Source of the DNA: Verrucomicrobiia bacterium
GTDB lineage: Bacteria > Verrucomicrobiota > Verrucomicrobiia > Limisphaerales > DSYF01
Reading direction: 5' to 3'
Length of the DNA stretch: 64,000 bases
Assembly: GCA_035765895.1 (NCBI GenBank)
Contig: DASTWL010000072.1
Span: forward strand, 1 to 64,000
The first letter of the stretch is position 1. Each line of letters begins with the position of its first letter. The translations under genes and the position numbers were made by a program. The notes below the pieces were generated by a model. It saw only the letters and a program-made list of their open reading frames with translations, made no database searches and was not told where the DNA came from. This document shows, piece after piece, positions 47,925-56,981 of this stretch.

Positions 47925-48962
47925 TCAAATGCCGAGCACCTTGGCGCGATACTCCGTGGGCGACTGGCCGAGCACCTTCTTGAACACGCGGTTGAAATGC
48001 GTGAGCGACTGGAAGCCGACTTCGAACGCAATTTCACTGACGCGCAGATTTGGATTGAGCAGCAGGTTCTTCGATTTCTCGATCCGCACGCGCGACAGGT
48101 AGTCGGTGAAATTGATGCCCGTGGCCTTCTTGAACATCTTGCAAAAGTAAAACGTGCTCGTGTTCACCGCCTTCGCCACCTGGCCGAGCGTGAGGTCCTC
48201 GGTCTGATGTTCGTTGATGAACTCCTTGGCGCGGCGGATGACCGGCGGCTCGGAATTTTCCTGCTGCACGACGAGCTGGTTGCTCAGGATGGAGAGATGC
48301 TGCGCAAAGATGCTGAGCAGTTTGACCACGGACTCGTGCTGCCGCGATGAAACAACGCGCGTGCCGAAGAAGGCTTCGCGGAGTTCCGCCGGGCTGACTT
48401 CAAGGCCCCATTCCTTGGTCAGGCCCAGCACCTTCTTGAACTGCGCCTCGGTTGGACGTCGGCGGAACACCTGGCCCGTCTGGAGAAACCCCACCACCTT
48501 GTCGCCCAGGCGCACCGGCACCGCCGTGTCGCACATGCCGACCTCGCACGCCACGGTGGCCGGCTCCTGCGTTGCGGCGTCCAGCAGCTTTTCCTGAACC
48601 TGCAGGCACACCGCGCACGATTTGCTTTTCTCGGCCACCATCGCGCAAAACGGGCTTTCGCCCCGCTTCCCGTGATGCGGCAGCTGCCACGACTCGACGG
48701 GACGCAACGCCACCGGCAAGCCTGTGGCCTCGGTGAACGCGCGTTCGTAATCCTGGTAAATTTTGGAGGTCACCAACGCATCGATCAGCGTGCGGTGATT
48801 GTTCTCCACTGAAGGAGCCGACACCGGGTCTCCCATCCGCGCCCGACGCTTGGAGCGCTCCGGGGCGGTTTTGACCACCGGCGCGCTAACCGGAGATTCA
48901 GCTTGCAGGACACCGCCAGCACCGCTGCCGTTCGTTTCGCCCCTGACAAAACTTGTTGGCAT
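47925..48962 (-). CDS. PocR-domain AraC-family regulator
   Basis: A 345-residue regulator. Residues 58-220 are a PocR ligand-binding domain with its Cys pattern (FCAMVAEKSKSCAVC; ATVACEVGMCDTAVPVRLGD), which binds small hydrocarbon derivatives such as diols in relatives. Residues 240-345 are a double AraC helix-turn-helix (DLTLGQVAKAVNTSTFYFCK; EIAFEVGFQSLTHFNRVFKK). It is upstream of, and co-directional with, the acetate enzymes and is the natural candidate to control them; this is inference. Confidence 0.85.
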   Translation of the reverse strand: MPTSFVRGETNGSGAGGVLQAESPVSAPVVKTAPERSKRRARMGDPVSAPSVENNHRTLIDALVTSKIYQDYERAFTEATGLPVALRPVESWQLPHHGKRGESPFCAMVAEKSKSCAVCLQVQEKLLDAATQEPATVACEVGMCDTAVPVRLGDKVVGFLQTGQVFRRRPTEAQFKKVLGLTKEWGLEVSPAELREAFFGTRVVSSRQHESVVKLLSIFAQHLSILSNQLVVQQENSEPPVIRRAKEFINEHQTEDLTLGQVAKAVNTSTFYFCKMFKKATGINFTDYLSRVRIEKSKNLLLNPNLRVSEIAFEVGFQSLTHFNRVFKKVLGQSPTEYRAKVLGI

Positions 48963-49168
48963 GAACGCAAATTAGGCGAAAGCCCCAACTCTCTCAAGTG
49001 GCAACTAGGTCAACATCGAAAGAATTAGCCCAAGTTCAAACGTGTGTTAACCAGCACGACTGAAACCGCCAATTACGGATTTAATATAATGGCCATTAAC
49101 ACTTTACGAAGCGCACCCGGCACAGATGCCTGGGCATGGGGATAATATCAAATGCCTGTTTAACAATT

Positions 49169-50938
49169 CTAACTTTGAATTGGATTTAGGTTCTCGTCCA
49201 AGGGCCTCATTTTCGGCATCAACAAGTGAACGACTCCCAAAAGTATCATGTAGGCCGAACCGGAAACTAGAAAAGCAAAGAAGTAACCACTTGGACCGCT
49301 TGAAGCTAAGACTTCGCCCAACGTGAAATTGGCAATGATCGAAGCAACTGCGCCAACCATACCGCCAATGCCGGTCACTGATGCTATCGCCTTCTTCGGA
49401 AACACGTCCGAAACAAGAGTGAAGATGTTGGCCGACCACGCTTGATGACTTCCGGCAGCCAAAGCAATAAGCAAGACAGCAATCCAGTAAAGGTTATCGG
49501 ATCGGGCGCTCGAGATCAGCGCCGATTCCATCTTGCCTACACGAGCCTTGCCAATCGCCGAAGACAGCGCTTCCAAGAAGGCCTCCTGAGAAGAGTATAC
49601 TTTACCATGCAAAGCGTGAACAGCTCCTGATATGTCTGCTGGCAGCGCTTTCTCACCACGAGAAATAAAATCATCAGTCACTTCAAATCGACCAGCTGCC
49701 AGCTCCAGCAACACCGTTTGGTTGGAGGCAAGACCAGTCGCACCCAAAACCTCTGCGGCGGCGCCCGTAAACTCCTTGGCCGATTTGAAGCTCTTTTTGT
49801 CGAGCGAGTGCATTGCGGCTTGTATTTCAGCAGGCACGCTTTGTTCGACTTTTCTTTGCACCGGACGGCCATCAACAGTTTCGATATGTTCCGTCGTGAA
49901 TTTGGCAGTTTGAAGCCGTTCAAAAAACCGTGCATCGACATTAAACTTCGTGCCCAACTGCGTGCTGAACATGACCGGCAAGATGCACAAGGCGCAAATA
50001 AAAAGGGTCGTTTTGCGTGCCCGACTTACCGCCCAACCGCGCTTGATAAAGTGCGAGGATAACCAACCTCCACCCACGCTGCCAATGTCAGCAAGCAGGT
50101 AAATGGTGATCAATGGCAAGGCGAGACTCTTAATATTCAGCCCGAACTGGTCATACAAAAACTTCCCCCCCCAAAACAAATAGAACCACCACACTGCGTC
50201 AGTGATCTTCGCACATGCGAATGCCCAAGTTTGGCGGTGAGGCAGCAGTTTTGCCCAAGATATCTTTTTGCCAGTCGTCTTGGTTTCAGAATCGCTGTTA
50301 ATGTAGGCAAGTTCCGCCGCAGAAAGGTGCTTGTGTCGCTCCGGTGCTTGGTAAGCCTTAAGCCAAATTATGACCCATAACGCGCTAAAAAAGCCGGTCG
50401 TCAAGAACGCGTATTGCCAATGAGTGCCATCGGGCCAGACGATCAGAGGGATTACCAATGGAGCGAGAATGGCCCCCACATTGGAGCCGGCATTGAAGAT
50501 TCCCGTGGCCAAAGCTCGCTCTTTTTTGGGAAACCATTCGCCCACGGATTTGATCGCCGCCGGAAAGTTGCCCGATTCACCCAGTCCAAGACCAAACCGA
50601 GCCACGCAAAACCCTAACAAACCAAACACCGGACGAATGGCCGCGTGCAGCATCCCAAAGATACTCCAAGCCGCAATGGAAAGTGTGTAACCAATCTTCG
50701 TGCCGAGTTTGTCGATCAGCGCCCCTATGGTCAGCATTCCAAGAGCGTAGGCGACCATGAAGGAAATGTTTATCAACGCATAGTCTTTGTCTGTCCAATT
50801 GAAGACTTTGTATTGCAAGGTAGGCGCGAGCACTCCGAGAATGCTGCGATCCATGTAGTTGATGGTTGTGGCAAAAAACAGCAATGCACAAATGCGCCAG
50901 CGGTATTTTCCAATTGGTGTTGATTGTTCAGCGTGCAA
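49169..50938 (-). CDS. ExuT-like MFS transporter with an extra ~150-residue loop
   Basis: A 589-residue anion:cation symporter-type MFS protein. The N-half (FFATTINYMDRSILGVLAPT; GLGLGESGNFPAAIKSVGEW) is typical of hexuronate transporters. Between the helices ending FICALCILPVMFST and starting YWIAVLLIALAAGSHQAW there are about 150 extra polar residues (TEHIETVDGRPVQRKVEQSV), where normal ExuT proteins have a short loop. GC content is clearly lower than in the flanking kdu genes. Its start overlaps the kduD stop by 11 bases, and it probably imports uronates. Confidence 0.88.
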   Translation of the reverse strand: MHAEQSTPIGKYRWRICALLFFATTINYMDRSILGVLAPTLQYKVFNWTDKDYALINISFMVAYALGMLTIGALIDKLGTKIGYTLSIAAWSIFGMLHAAIRPVFGLLGFCVARFGLGLGESGNFPAAIKSVGEWFPKKERALATGIFNAGSNVGAILAPLVIPLIVWPDGTHWQYAFLTTGFFSALWVIIWLKAYQAPERHKHLSAAELAYINSDSETKTTGKKISWAKLLPHRQTWAFACAKITDAVWWFYLFWGGKFLYDQFGLNIKSLALPLITIYLLADIGSVGGGWLSSHFIKRGWAVSRARKTTLFICALCILPVMFSTQLGTKFNVDARFFERLQTAKFTTEHIETVDGRPVQRKVEQSVPAEIQAAMHSLDKKSFKSAKEFTGAAAEVLGATGLASNQTVLLELAAGRFEVTDDFISRGEKALPADISGAVHALHGKVYSSQEAFLEALSSAIGKARVGKMESALISSARSDNLYWIAVLLIALAAGSHQAWSANIFTLVSDVFPKKAIASVTGIGGMVGAVASIIANFTLGEVLASSGPSGYFFAFLVSGSAYMILLGVVHLLMPKMRPLDENLNPIQS

Positions 50939-51704
50939 GCCAGCCTCCGTCGATGTTCAGGATCGTGCCGTTCAAATAGTCGGCTTCCGGGGAGCTCAGG
51001 AAGACGATGCCGCCCGCGATGTCGGCGGGCGATCCCCAACGGCCCTCGGGGATGCGGTCTTGAATGGCCTTGTTGCGCACGGGATCTTCGCGCAACGCCC
51101 TGGTGTTCTCGGTCGCAATGTAGCCGGGCGCCACGGCGTTCACGTTGATGCGTTCCCGGGCCCATTCGTTGGCAAGCGCCTTGGTCACACCCGCGATGCC
51201 GTGCTTGCTCGCCGCGTAGGCGGGCACGGTGATGCCGCCCTGGAATGACAACAGCGACGCGACGTTCACGATCTTCAGCCGCGCGTCCGCCGGGGATTTT
51301 TCCCGCCCCCCCGTGACCCACCACTTCGCCACCGCTTGCGACAAAAAGAAGGGCGCATTCAGATTGGTGCGGAGGACGTCATTCCAGTCGGCTTCGGAAA
51401 AATCCACCGCCGGCGCGCGGCGGATGATGCCGGCGTTGTTCACCAGACCGTCCACGCGACCGGCCTGCGCCAGCACCTGCGCGACGAGCGCCCTGGCTTC
51501 AGCCTGCGTGCCCTGGCCGAGGTCCGCATTCAGCGCGATGAATTTGCCGCCGGTGCCGGTCACGGCCGCGCCGGTCGCCGCCAGATCGCTGCGGGCCACG
51601 CCAACCACGGTGGCGCCAGCCCGGCCAAACGCCTCGCAAATTGCCTGCCCGATGCCCCGGCTGGCGCCGGTCACCACGATGACTTTGCCTTCGAAACGTG
51701 CCAT
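50928..51704 (-). CDS. kduD: 2-Deoxy-D-gluconate 3-dehydrogenase-type SDR (KduD)
   Basis: A 258-residue short-chain dehydrogenase. Cofactor motif VTGASRGIGQAIC, NNAGI, catalytic Ser in IVNVASLLSFQGG and YAASKHG, and the C-terminal DGGWLAR. It reduces 2,5-diketo-3-deoxygluconate made by KduI. A gluconate 5-dehydrogenase assignment is an alternative, but linkage to KduI favours KduD. The next gene (transporter) overlaps its 3' end. Confidence 0.87.
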   Translation of the reverse strand: MARFEGKVIVVTGASRGIGQAICEAFGRAGATVVGVARSDLAATGAAVTGTGGKFIALNADLGQGTQAEARALVAQVLAQAGRVDGLVNNAGIIRRAPAVDFSEADWNDVLRTNLNAPFFLSQAVAKWWVTGGREKSPADARLKIVNVASLLSFQGGITVPAYAASKHGIAGVTKALANEWARERINVNAVAPGYIATENTRALREDPVRNKAIQDRIPEGRWGSPADIAGGIVFLSSPEADYLNGTILNIDGGWLAR

Positions 51705-51769
51705 AGAAATTAAAATGCGGGGCGCTCACCACCGCCCGCCTGCACAAACGCCGTCCACGCCGCAGTCGT

Positions 51770-52606
51770 TTACCGCAAGTCGAGCGGCCTGATGCCATCC
51801 ATGTCGTCGAACCGCTGGTTCTCGCCGGCCATGCCCCAGATGAACTTGTAGTTCCCCTGCCCGCAGCCGCTGTGGATGGACCACGCCGGGGAAAGCACCG
51901 CCTCCTCGTTGTGCATGAACAGGTGCCGCGTCCCGGCGGCCTCGCCCATGAAATGCGCAAGCACGCGTTCGCCAAGGTCAAAGTAGAAATACACCTCCGT
52001 CCGGCGGTTGTGGGTGTGCGGCGGGAAAGTGTTCCACACGCAGCCTTCCGCGAGCGCCGTGTAACCCATCACCAACTGGCAGCTCTTGATCCCGTTCTCA
52101 TGGATGTATTGGCGGATGACGCGCTGATTGGCCGCGGCCGTCGTGCCAAGCGGAATGGTGTTCGCCTGCTCCGGCGTGACGGCGATCGTCGGATGCGCCG
52201 CGTGCGCGGGGCAGCTCAGGATGAAATATTTTGCCGGATTTTTCGCGTCCTTGCTCGCGAACTGCACGTCCCTGGCGCCCATGCCCACGTAAATGCAACC
52301 CTCGGATTCCACCGTGAGCGGTTTTCCATCCACCGTCACCACGCCGGGTCCGCCGGTGTTGATGGCCCCGAGTTCGCGGCGTTCAAGGAAAAAGGCACGG
52401 CCGGTTTCCTTGTGATTGAGCAACGCCAACGATGCGCCGACAGGCACCGCCCCGCCCACGGCAAAGCGGTCGAGATCGGTGAATTGCACCCGGAGTTCGC
52501 CCGGTGCGTAAAGGCCCGTGAGCAAAAAAGCGTCGCGCAGTTCAGCCGTGGTCATGCGCGCCACATCCTGGGGACGCGGCAGGCGGCGAATGGCATCATT
52601 GATCAT
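51770..52606 (-). CDS. kduI: 5-Keto-4-deoxyuronate isomerase (KduI)
   Basis: A 278-residue cupin-type isomerase that converts 5-keto-4-deoxyuronate to 2,5-diketo-3-deoxygluconate. Metal ligands are visible in NTFPPHTHNRRTEVYFYFDL, with the further His in WSIHSGCGQGNYKFIWGMAG. The N-terminal RRLPRPQDVARMTTAELRDA matches KduI. ATG at 52606 is chosen over TTG at 52624. It is followed after 65 bases by kduD. Confidence 0.93.
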   Translation of the reverse strand: MINDAIRRLPRPQDVARMTTAELRDAFLLTGLYAPGELRVQFTDLDRFAVGGAVPVGASLALLNHKETGRAFFLERRELGAINTGGPGVVTVDGKPLTVESEGCIYVGMGARDVQFASKDAKNPAKYFILSCPAHAAHPTIAVTPEQANTIPLGTTAAANQRVIRQYIHENGIKSCQLVMGYTALAEGCVWNTFPPHTHNRRTEVYFYFDLGERVLAHFMGEAAGTRHLFMHNEEAVLSPAWSIHSGCGQGNYKFIWGMAGENQRFDDMDGIRPLDLR

Positions 52607-52734
52607 GATGTGCAGCCTAATCAACCCGGCAAGCTCGGGTCAACGGATGCTTTGTGCATTCTCCCTGACGAAAACTGCACCGCAATGACGAGCCGCTGGC
52701 AATCCTCAAGCGCCACCGTTCGCTGGCGGCGGCT

Positions 52735-53967
52735 TCATTTCGAGTTGGGCAGCGCGTGGTCGGGTTTGATGTCGTCCCCCGCCCAAATGCGCTTCTGCGT
52801 CCACGGCGCCGCGGGTGCAGTCCAAAACGCATCGTCGGCCGGCAGGCCCAAATCGGCCAGGCCCGCAAGACACAAATAGAGGCTGCCCGTCGAGATGTAG
52901 CCTTCGCGAATGGAAGGCTGATGCCCGACCGCGCCGACCTGCAACCAGCCCTGGGCGTTGAACGTGCCGGGCGCCTCCACCATCCGCCGCACGACCGCCG
53001 TCAGCGCGGAACGCACCGCACCAGCATCCATATTTTGGGGCAGTTCATGTCGCAGCGCCATGGTCGAGAGGAGTTGAAACGCCCCGAAACGATACGCACT
53101 CGAACGGCCCATTACGGGAAACGTGCCCTCGGGCGAAATCAACCGTTCCTGCACCGCGGCGTAACGTTCCGCCCGGGCCCGCACCTTGGGCAGCAGCGCG
53201 CCCAGCGGATGCTGCTTTTCGGCGCACACACTCACGACCTCGAGCAGCATCGGCTGGATGACGTAACTATTGTAGTAATCCCAGTGAAATTCCGGACCGT
53301 CACCGTAGGTGCCATCGCCCAGATACCAGTCCATGTGCCGGCCCACGGCGTATTCGATGGGTTTCAACTCGCATTCGCCAGTGAACTTCCACAGTGCCGT
53401 CTCCACCATCGCGGAAAAGAGCAGCCAGTTGCTTTCGTAGGGCTTGATGACCCGCGTGGCCTTCAGCGCGGCAATGACGTTGGTTTGCTGGGCCGCACTC
53501 AACCGGGCCCAGATTTGCGTTGGCGAACGCAACAACCCGTGCGCGAGAAACGCCGCGTCCACGAGCGGCTGGCCGTCGTGATTGAAGTTCATGTAGTCCG
53601 GCGAATGCGGATCGGTGGCGTTGGCCAGGGCGCGAACCGTCAGGTCGATGAAGCGCGCCCGCGTTTTTCCCTCCGGCGTTTCGTCCGGCCCCAGTTCGAG
53701 CCACGGCGCAATGCCGACGAACGTGCGGCCGAACGCTTCGAGCGGCGCGTAATTCGTGCGGCTCAACTCCCATTCATGCACGGGCAGCCGTTCGCGGAGC
53801 CGGCCGTCCGCCAGCGCCGTCAACACTGGTTCGGCCGTCCGCGTCAGCACCGCCACCGTGTAGGCGCGATCCGCGGCCCCGGCGGATTCCTGATCCGCCC
53901 GCGCCATGGAACCGGTCAACGTGGCCAGGGCAAAAACGATGGCGAAAAGGCGGGGCGCAGCATTCAT
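52735..53967 (-). CDS. Exported DUF2264 protein (polysaccharide-locus)
   Basis: A 410-residue exported protein. A signal peptide (APRLFAIVFALATLTGSMA) is followed by an (α/α) toroid-like DUF2264 domain (WLELGPDETPEGKTRARFID; HMDWYLGDGTYGDGPEFHWD; FPVMGRSSAYRFGAFQLL). DUF2264 proteins occur in pectin/rhamnogalacturonan and ulvan loci and are thought to act on uronate-containing oligosaccharides. It is 128 bases upstream of kduI on the same strand and divergent from the GH105-type gene. Confidence 0.82.
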   Translation of the reverse strand: MNAAPRLFAIVFALATLTGSMARADQESAGAADRAYTVAVLTRTAEPVLTALADGRLRERLPVHEWELSRTNYAPLEAFGRTFVGIAPWLELGPDETPEGKTRARFIDLTVRALANATDPHSPDYMNFNHDGQPLVDAAFLAHGLLRSPTQIWARLSAAQQTNVIAALKATRVIKPYESNWLLFSAMVETALWKFTGECELKPIEYAVGRHMDWYLGDGTYGDGPEFHWDYYNSYVIQPMLLEVVSVCAEKQHPLGALLPKVRARAERYAAVQERLISPEGTFPVMGRSSAYRFGAFQLLSTMALRHELPQNMDAGAVRSALTAVVRRMVEAPGTFNAQGWLQVGAVGHQPSIREGYISTGSLYLCLAGLADLGLPADDAFWTAPAAPWTQKRIWAGDDIKPDHALPNSK

Positions 53968-54103
53968 GTGTGCGCCGATTCAACCACATTCCTGCGCCAC
54001 GGCAATCCCGGCCTGCGCCCACAGCCCCGCCCGTCGCCGCGCAAGCGGGTTTGGAACGTTTTTTCGATTGAATCAAACAACGGCCATCGCCATCTATGGC
54101 CCC

Positions 54104-55198
54104 ATGCGAAATCTCCTGCCCGGTCTCGTGTTGTGCGTCGCCGCCGGCTGCGCCGCGCGTTCGCCCATGAACGCCATGCTCAAACGCACCGATGTGCTGA
54201 CAATCATGGAAAGTGTGGCGGACTGGCAGCTCGCCAATCCCGGCAAGCACCCGGCCGACGACTGGACGCAGGGTGCGCTCTACACGGGCATCATGGCGCT
54301 CGACGGGATTTCCCCCAGCCCGCGGTTCCGGGAGGCGATGCGGCGGATGGGTGAAAGCAACGAATGGAAACTCGGTGCGCGCACGTATCATGCCGACGAC
54401 CAGTGCGTGGGCCAGACCTACGTCGAACTCTGGCAGCGCTACCACGACGACCGGATGATCGCGCCCATGCGCGCGCAGTTTGACGAAATCCTCGCCCACC
54501 CGCGGAACCTTCCGACGCTCGAATTCAAGCAAAAGGGCGTGCAGGATCTCTGGTCGTGGTGCGACTCACTGTTCATGGCGCCGCCCGCGTGGGTGCGGCT
54601 TGCCGCCGCCACCCATGACGAACGTTACCTGAATTTTGCCGTCACGAACTGGTGGCGCACCTCGGATTACCTTTACGACCCCGGCGCGCATCTGTTCTTC
54701 CGGGACAGCACCTACTTTACAAAACGCGAGGCCAACGGCGCGAAGGTCTTCTGGAGCCGCGGCAACGGCTGGGTGATGGGCGGACTGGTCCGCGTGCTGG
54801 AATACCTGCCAAAGAATCATCCGGACCGCCCGCGGTTTGAACGGCAGTTCAAGGAAATGGCGGCGAAGATTCTCACCTGTCAGCAACCCGATGGTCTCTG
54901 GCGCGCCAGCCTGCTCGATCCCCAAAGCTACCCGCTCAAGGAAACCAGCGGCTCGGGCTTTTACACCTACGCGCTCGCCTGGGGCATCAACCACGGGTTG
55001 CTTGACCGCGCCACCTACGAACCCGCCGTGCTCAAGGCGTGGCTGGCGTTGGTGAACTGCGTCTCGCCCGAAGGCAAGCTCACGCACGTGCAGCCCATCG
55101 GGGCCGACCCGCGCCATTTCCCGGCGGACGCGACCGAAGTTTACGGCGTCGGCGCGTTTCTGCTGGCCGGCAGTGAAGTTTACCGGCTGGCGGAATGA
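54104..55198 (+). CDS. GH88/GH105 unsaturated uronyl hydrolase, lipoprotein
   Basis: A 364-residue glycosidase that removes the Δ4,5-unsaturated uronate left by polysaccharide lyases. The signal peptide has a lipobox (LVLCVAAGC), so it is likely anchored. (α/α)6 fold markers: DDWTQGALYTGIMALDGIS with the catalytic Asp, DDQCVGQTYVELW, WSRGNGWVMGGLVRVLE, and ETSGSGFYTYALAWGINHG. It is closest to GH105 rhamnogalacturonyl hydrolases. The product feeds KduI/KduD encoded divergently. Confidence 0.88.
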   Translation: MRNLLPGLVLCVAAGCAARSPMNAMLKRTDVLTIMESVADWQLANPGKHPADDWTQGALYTGIMALDGISPSPRFREAMRRMGESNEWKLGARTYHADDQCVGQTYVELWQRYHDDRMIAPMRAQFDEILAHPRNLPTLEFKQKGVQDLWSWCDSLFMAPPAWVRLAAATHDERYLNFAVTNWWRTSDYLYDPGAHLFFRDSTYFTKREANGAKVFWSRGNGWVMGGLVRVLEYLPKNHPDRPRFERQFKEMAAKILTCQQPDGLWRASLLDPQSYPLKETSGSGFYTYALAWGINHGLLDRATYEPAVLKAWLALVNCVSPEGKLTHVQPIGADPRHFPADATEVYGVGAFLLAGSEVYRLAE

Positions 55199-55227
55199 TC
55201 CACATCCCGGCCGGGGGTGTTTCCGGA

Positions 55228-56913
55228 TCAAAACAATTCAAGCTCGTTGATCGTTGGGCCCTCGGACGCATCGAGAATGTTCAAACGGAATTCCTGCGCC
55301 TTGACCGGCGCGAATGTCCGTTGGAAGGCCCGGCCCAATTGGGCCGTCGTGAAAATGGTTTTCCACGCGCCACCGTCGCGATACTGAAATTCGCATTGCT
55401 GCACCCGGCCGGCGAACGCTTCGTTGATGCGCACACCGCGCACCATCCGCGGCTCCTTGAAGGCCACCGCAATCCAGGCCTGCCGGGTGCCGCCATCCGT
55501 GGCCCAGCGGGTTCCGGCGTCACGGTCGAACGCGCGTTCAGGACCATAATCCGCCTCGTCGTGCTGGAACACATTCGAGGCGGTGACCTTGAAGCTCAAG
55601 GGAACGGCCACCGCCGGCAAATCCATTGCCGAACCGGCCAAAACCAGTTTCACCACGGTATCGATGCGGTCCCGCATCATCGCGGGCACGAAAAGCTCGA
55701 GGCCTGCCGGGCTTTGCCGGAAACGGATGGGACGCCCGTCCAGCAGTGACGCGGATTGAATCGTTTGCCCGATGTCCGGCAGCGCAACAGTGTCGCCATC
55801 GGCGCGCAGGACGTGCACGTAAACAAGATTGTCCCGCCGCGTGCTGACGACGCCGGCCGCGGGTTTCCAAGGTCCACCGCGCGTGCCGTAGATGCTTTCA
55901 CCATTTTTCTGCAACCACGCGCCGATTTCCCGGAGCAGGCCGGCTTGCGCTGGATCAATTACTCCGTCCGGGCGCGGGCCCACGTTGAGCAGCATGTTGC
56001 CGTCGCCGCCGGCACAACGAATCAACATGTCGAGGCACGCGGAAACCGGCTTCACGCCATCGGCCGGCCCGCCCCAGGCCCATTGATTGTGCGCCGAAAC
56101 GGTCATGCAGGATTCCCACGGACGGTCGAACTGATATTTGCCGATGCGTTGCTCGGGCGTGTCGTAATCGCCGCCATCGCCCGTGCGGTCGTTGATGAGA
56201 ATGTCCGGCTGCAACTGCCGCGCCAGCTTGATGGTGGCGGCGCCCCGTCCCTCGAACCGTTGCGGCACGTCGTTCCAAATCGTGATCAACGGCCCGTAAT
56301 TGACGATGAGTTCCCGGACCTGCGCGAGCAGGTAGCGGTTATACGCGTCGAGATCGCTCTTCTCCCGCTTCACGCTTCCCCCCGGACTGGTCAACGGAAA
56401 ATCCGGGTGATGCCAGTCGCACGTCGAGTAGTAGGCGCCGAACGCGATGCCCTGCCGTTTGCAGGCCGCGGCGAGTTCCTTCACCACGTCCCGGTGGAAA
56501 GGGGTGTTCATGATGTTGTAATCGGTTTCCTTCGTGTCCCAGAGGCAGAAGCCATCATGATGTTTCGTGGTGAGCACGATGTATTTCATGCCGGCCGCCC
56601 TGGCGATACTGACCCATGCGTCGGCGTTGAAGTTCGAAGGATTAAACCGCTGGTAGAGGTGGTCGTAATCCGCCACGGAAATTGCGTCGCCGCGCGACCA
56701 GCCAATTTCCTTTCCGGTGAGACTGACCGGCCCCCAATGAATAAACATGCCAAAGCGGAGCGAACGCCAATGAGCAACCGCCTCCGGCGACGCGGCCGGC
56801 CATTGCGCAGCCGCCGCGGCGGGCTTCACCGGAACCGGTTCCGCCTTGAGCTCAGCCGTTGCGCCCACGGCCAGGCACCACGCCAGCACACCGACCACCA
56901 GAAAGGATTTCAT
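55228..56913 (-). CDS. GH29 α-L-fucosidase with C-terminal F5/8-type domain
   Basis: A 561-residue exported retaining fucosidase. Signal peptide (KSFLVVGVLAWCLAVGATA); GH29 core FGMFIHWGPVSLTGKEIGWS, LTTKHHDGFCLWDTKETDYN and GNMLLNVGPRPDGVIDPAQA; then from about residue 425 a discoidin-like carbohydrate-binding domain (FDRDAGTRWATDGGTRQAWI). The nucleophile Asp is probably in TIWNDVPQRFEG. It is convergent with the GH105-type gene and divergent from an AraC regulator with a shared 68-base promoter. Confidence 0.92.
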   Translation of the reverse strand: MKSFLVVGVLAWCLAVGATAELKAEPVPVKPAAAAAQWPAASPEAVAHWRSLRFGMFIHWGPVSLTGKEIGWSRGDAISVADYDHLYQRFNPSNFNADAWVSIARAAGMKYIVLTTKHHDGFCLWDTKETDYNIMNTPFHRDVVKELAAACKRQGIAFGAYYSTCDWHHPDFPLTSPGGSVKREKSDLDAYNRYLLAQVRELIVNYGPLITIWNDVPQRFEGRGAATIKLARQLQPDILINDRTGDGGDYDTPEQRIGKYQFDRPWESCMTVSAHNQWAWGGPADGVKPVSACLDMLIRCAGGDGNMLLNVGPRPDGVIDPAQAGLLREIGAWLQKNGESIYGTRGGPWKPAAGVVSTRRDNLVYVHVLRADGDTVALPDIGQTIQSASLLDGRPIRFRQSPAGLELFVPAMMRDRIDTVVKLVLAGSAMDLPAVAVPLSFKVTASNVFQHDEADYGPERAFDRDAGTRWATDGGTRQAWIAVAFKEPRMVRGVRINEAFAGRVQQCEFQYRDGGAWKTIFTTAQLGRAFQRTFAPVKAQEFRLNILDASEGPTINELELF

Positions 56914-56914
56914 G

Positions 56915-56963
56915 GCCGCAGGATGGCAGACCAGGCCGGGCGCGTCTTGCAATATCCTGCGGC
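56915..56963. promoter_or_regulatory. 10-bp inverted repeat in shared fucosidase/AraC promoter
   Basis: GCCGCAGGAT (56915-56924) and ATCCTGCGGC (56954-56963) are perfect inverted copies with 29 bases between, filling most of the 68-base gap between divergent starts. Candidate operator or looping site for the AraC regulator next to it. Confidence 0.45.
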
Positions 56964-56981
56964 GAAGATTATTGAACATCG

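Noticed and set aside
45416-47983. 855-codon open frame antisense to the ADP-forming synthetase
   Set aside because: Same GC-driven artefact; the minus-strand protein has clear family motifs.
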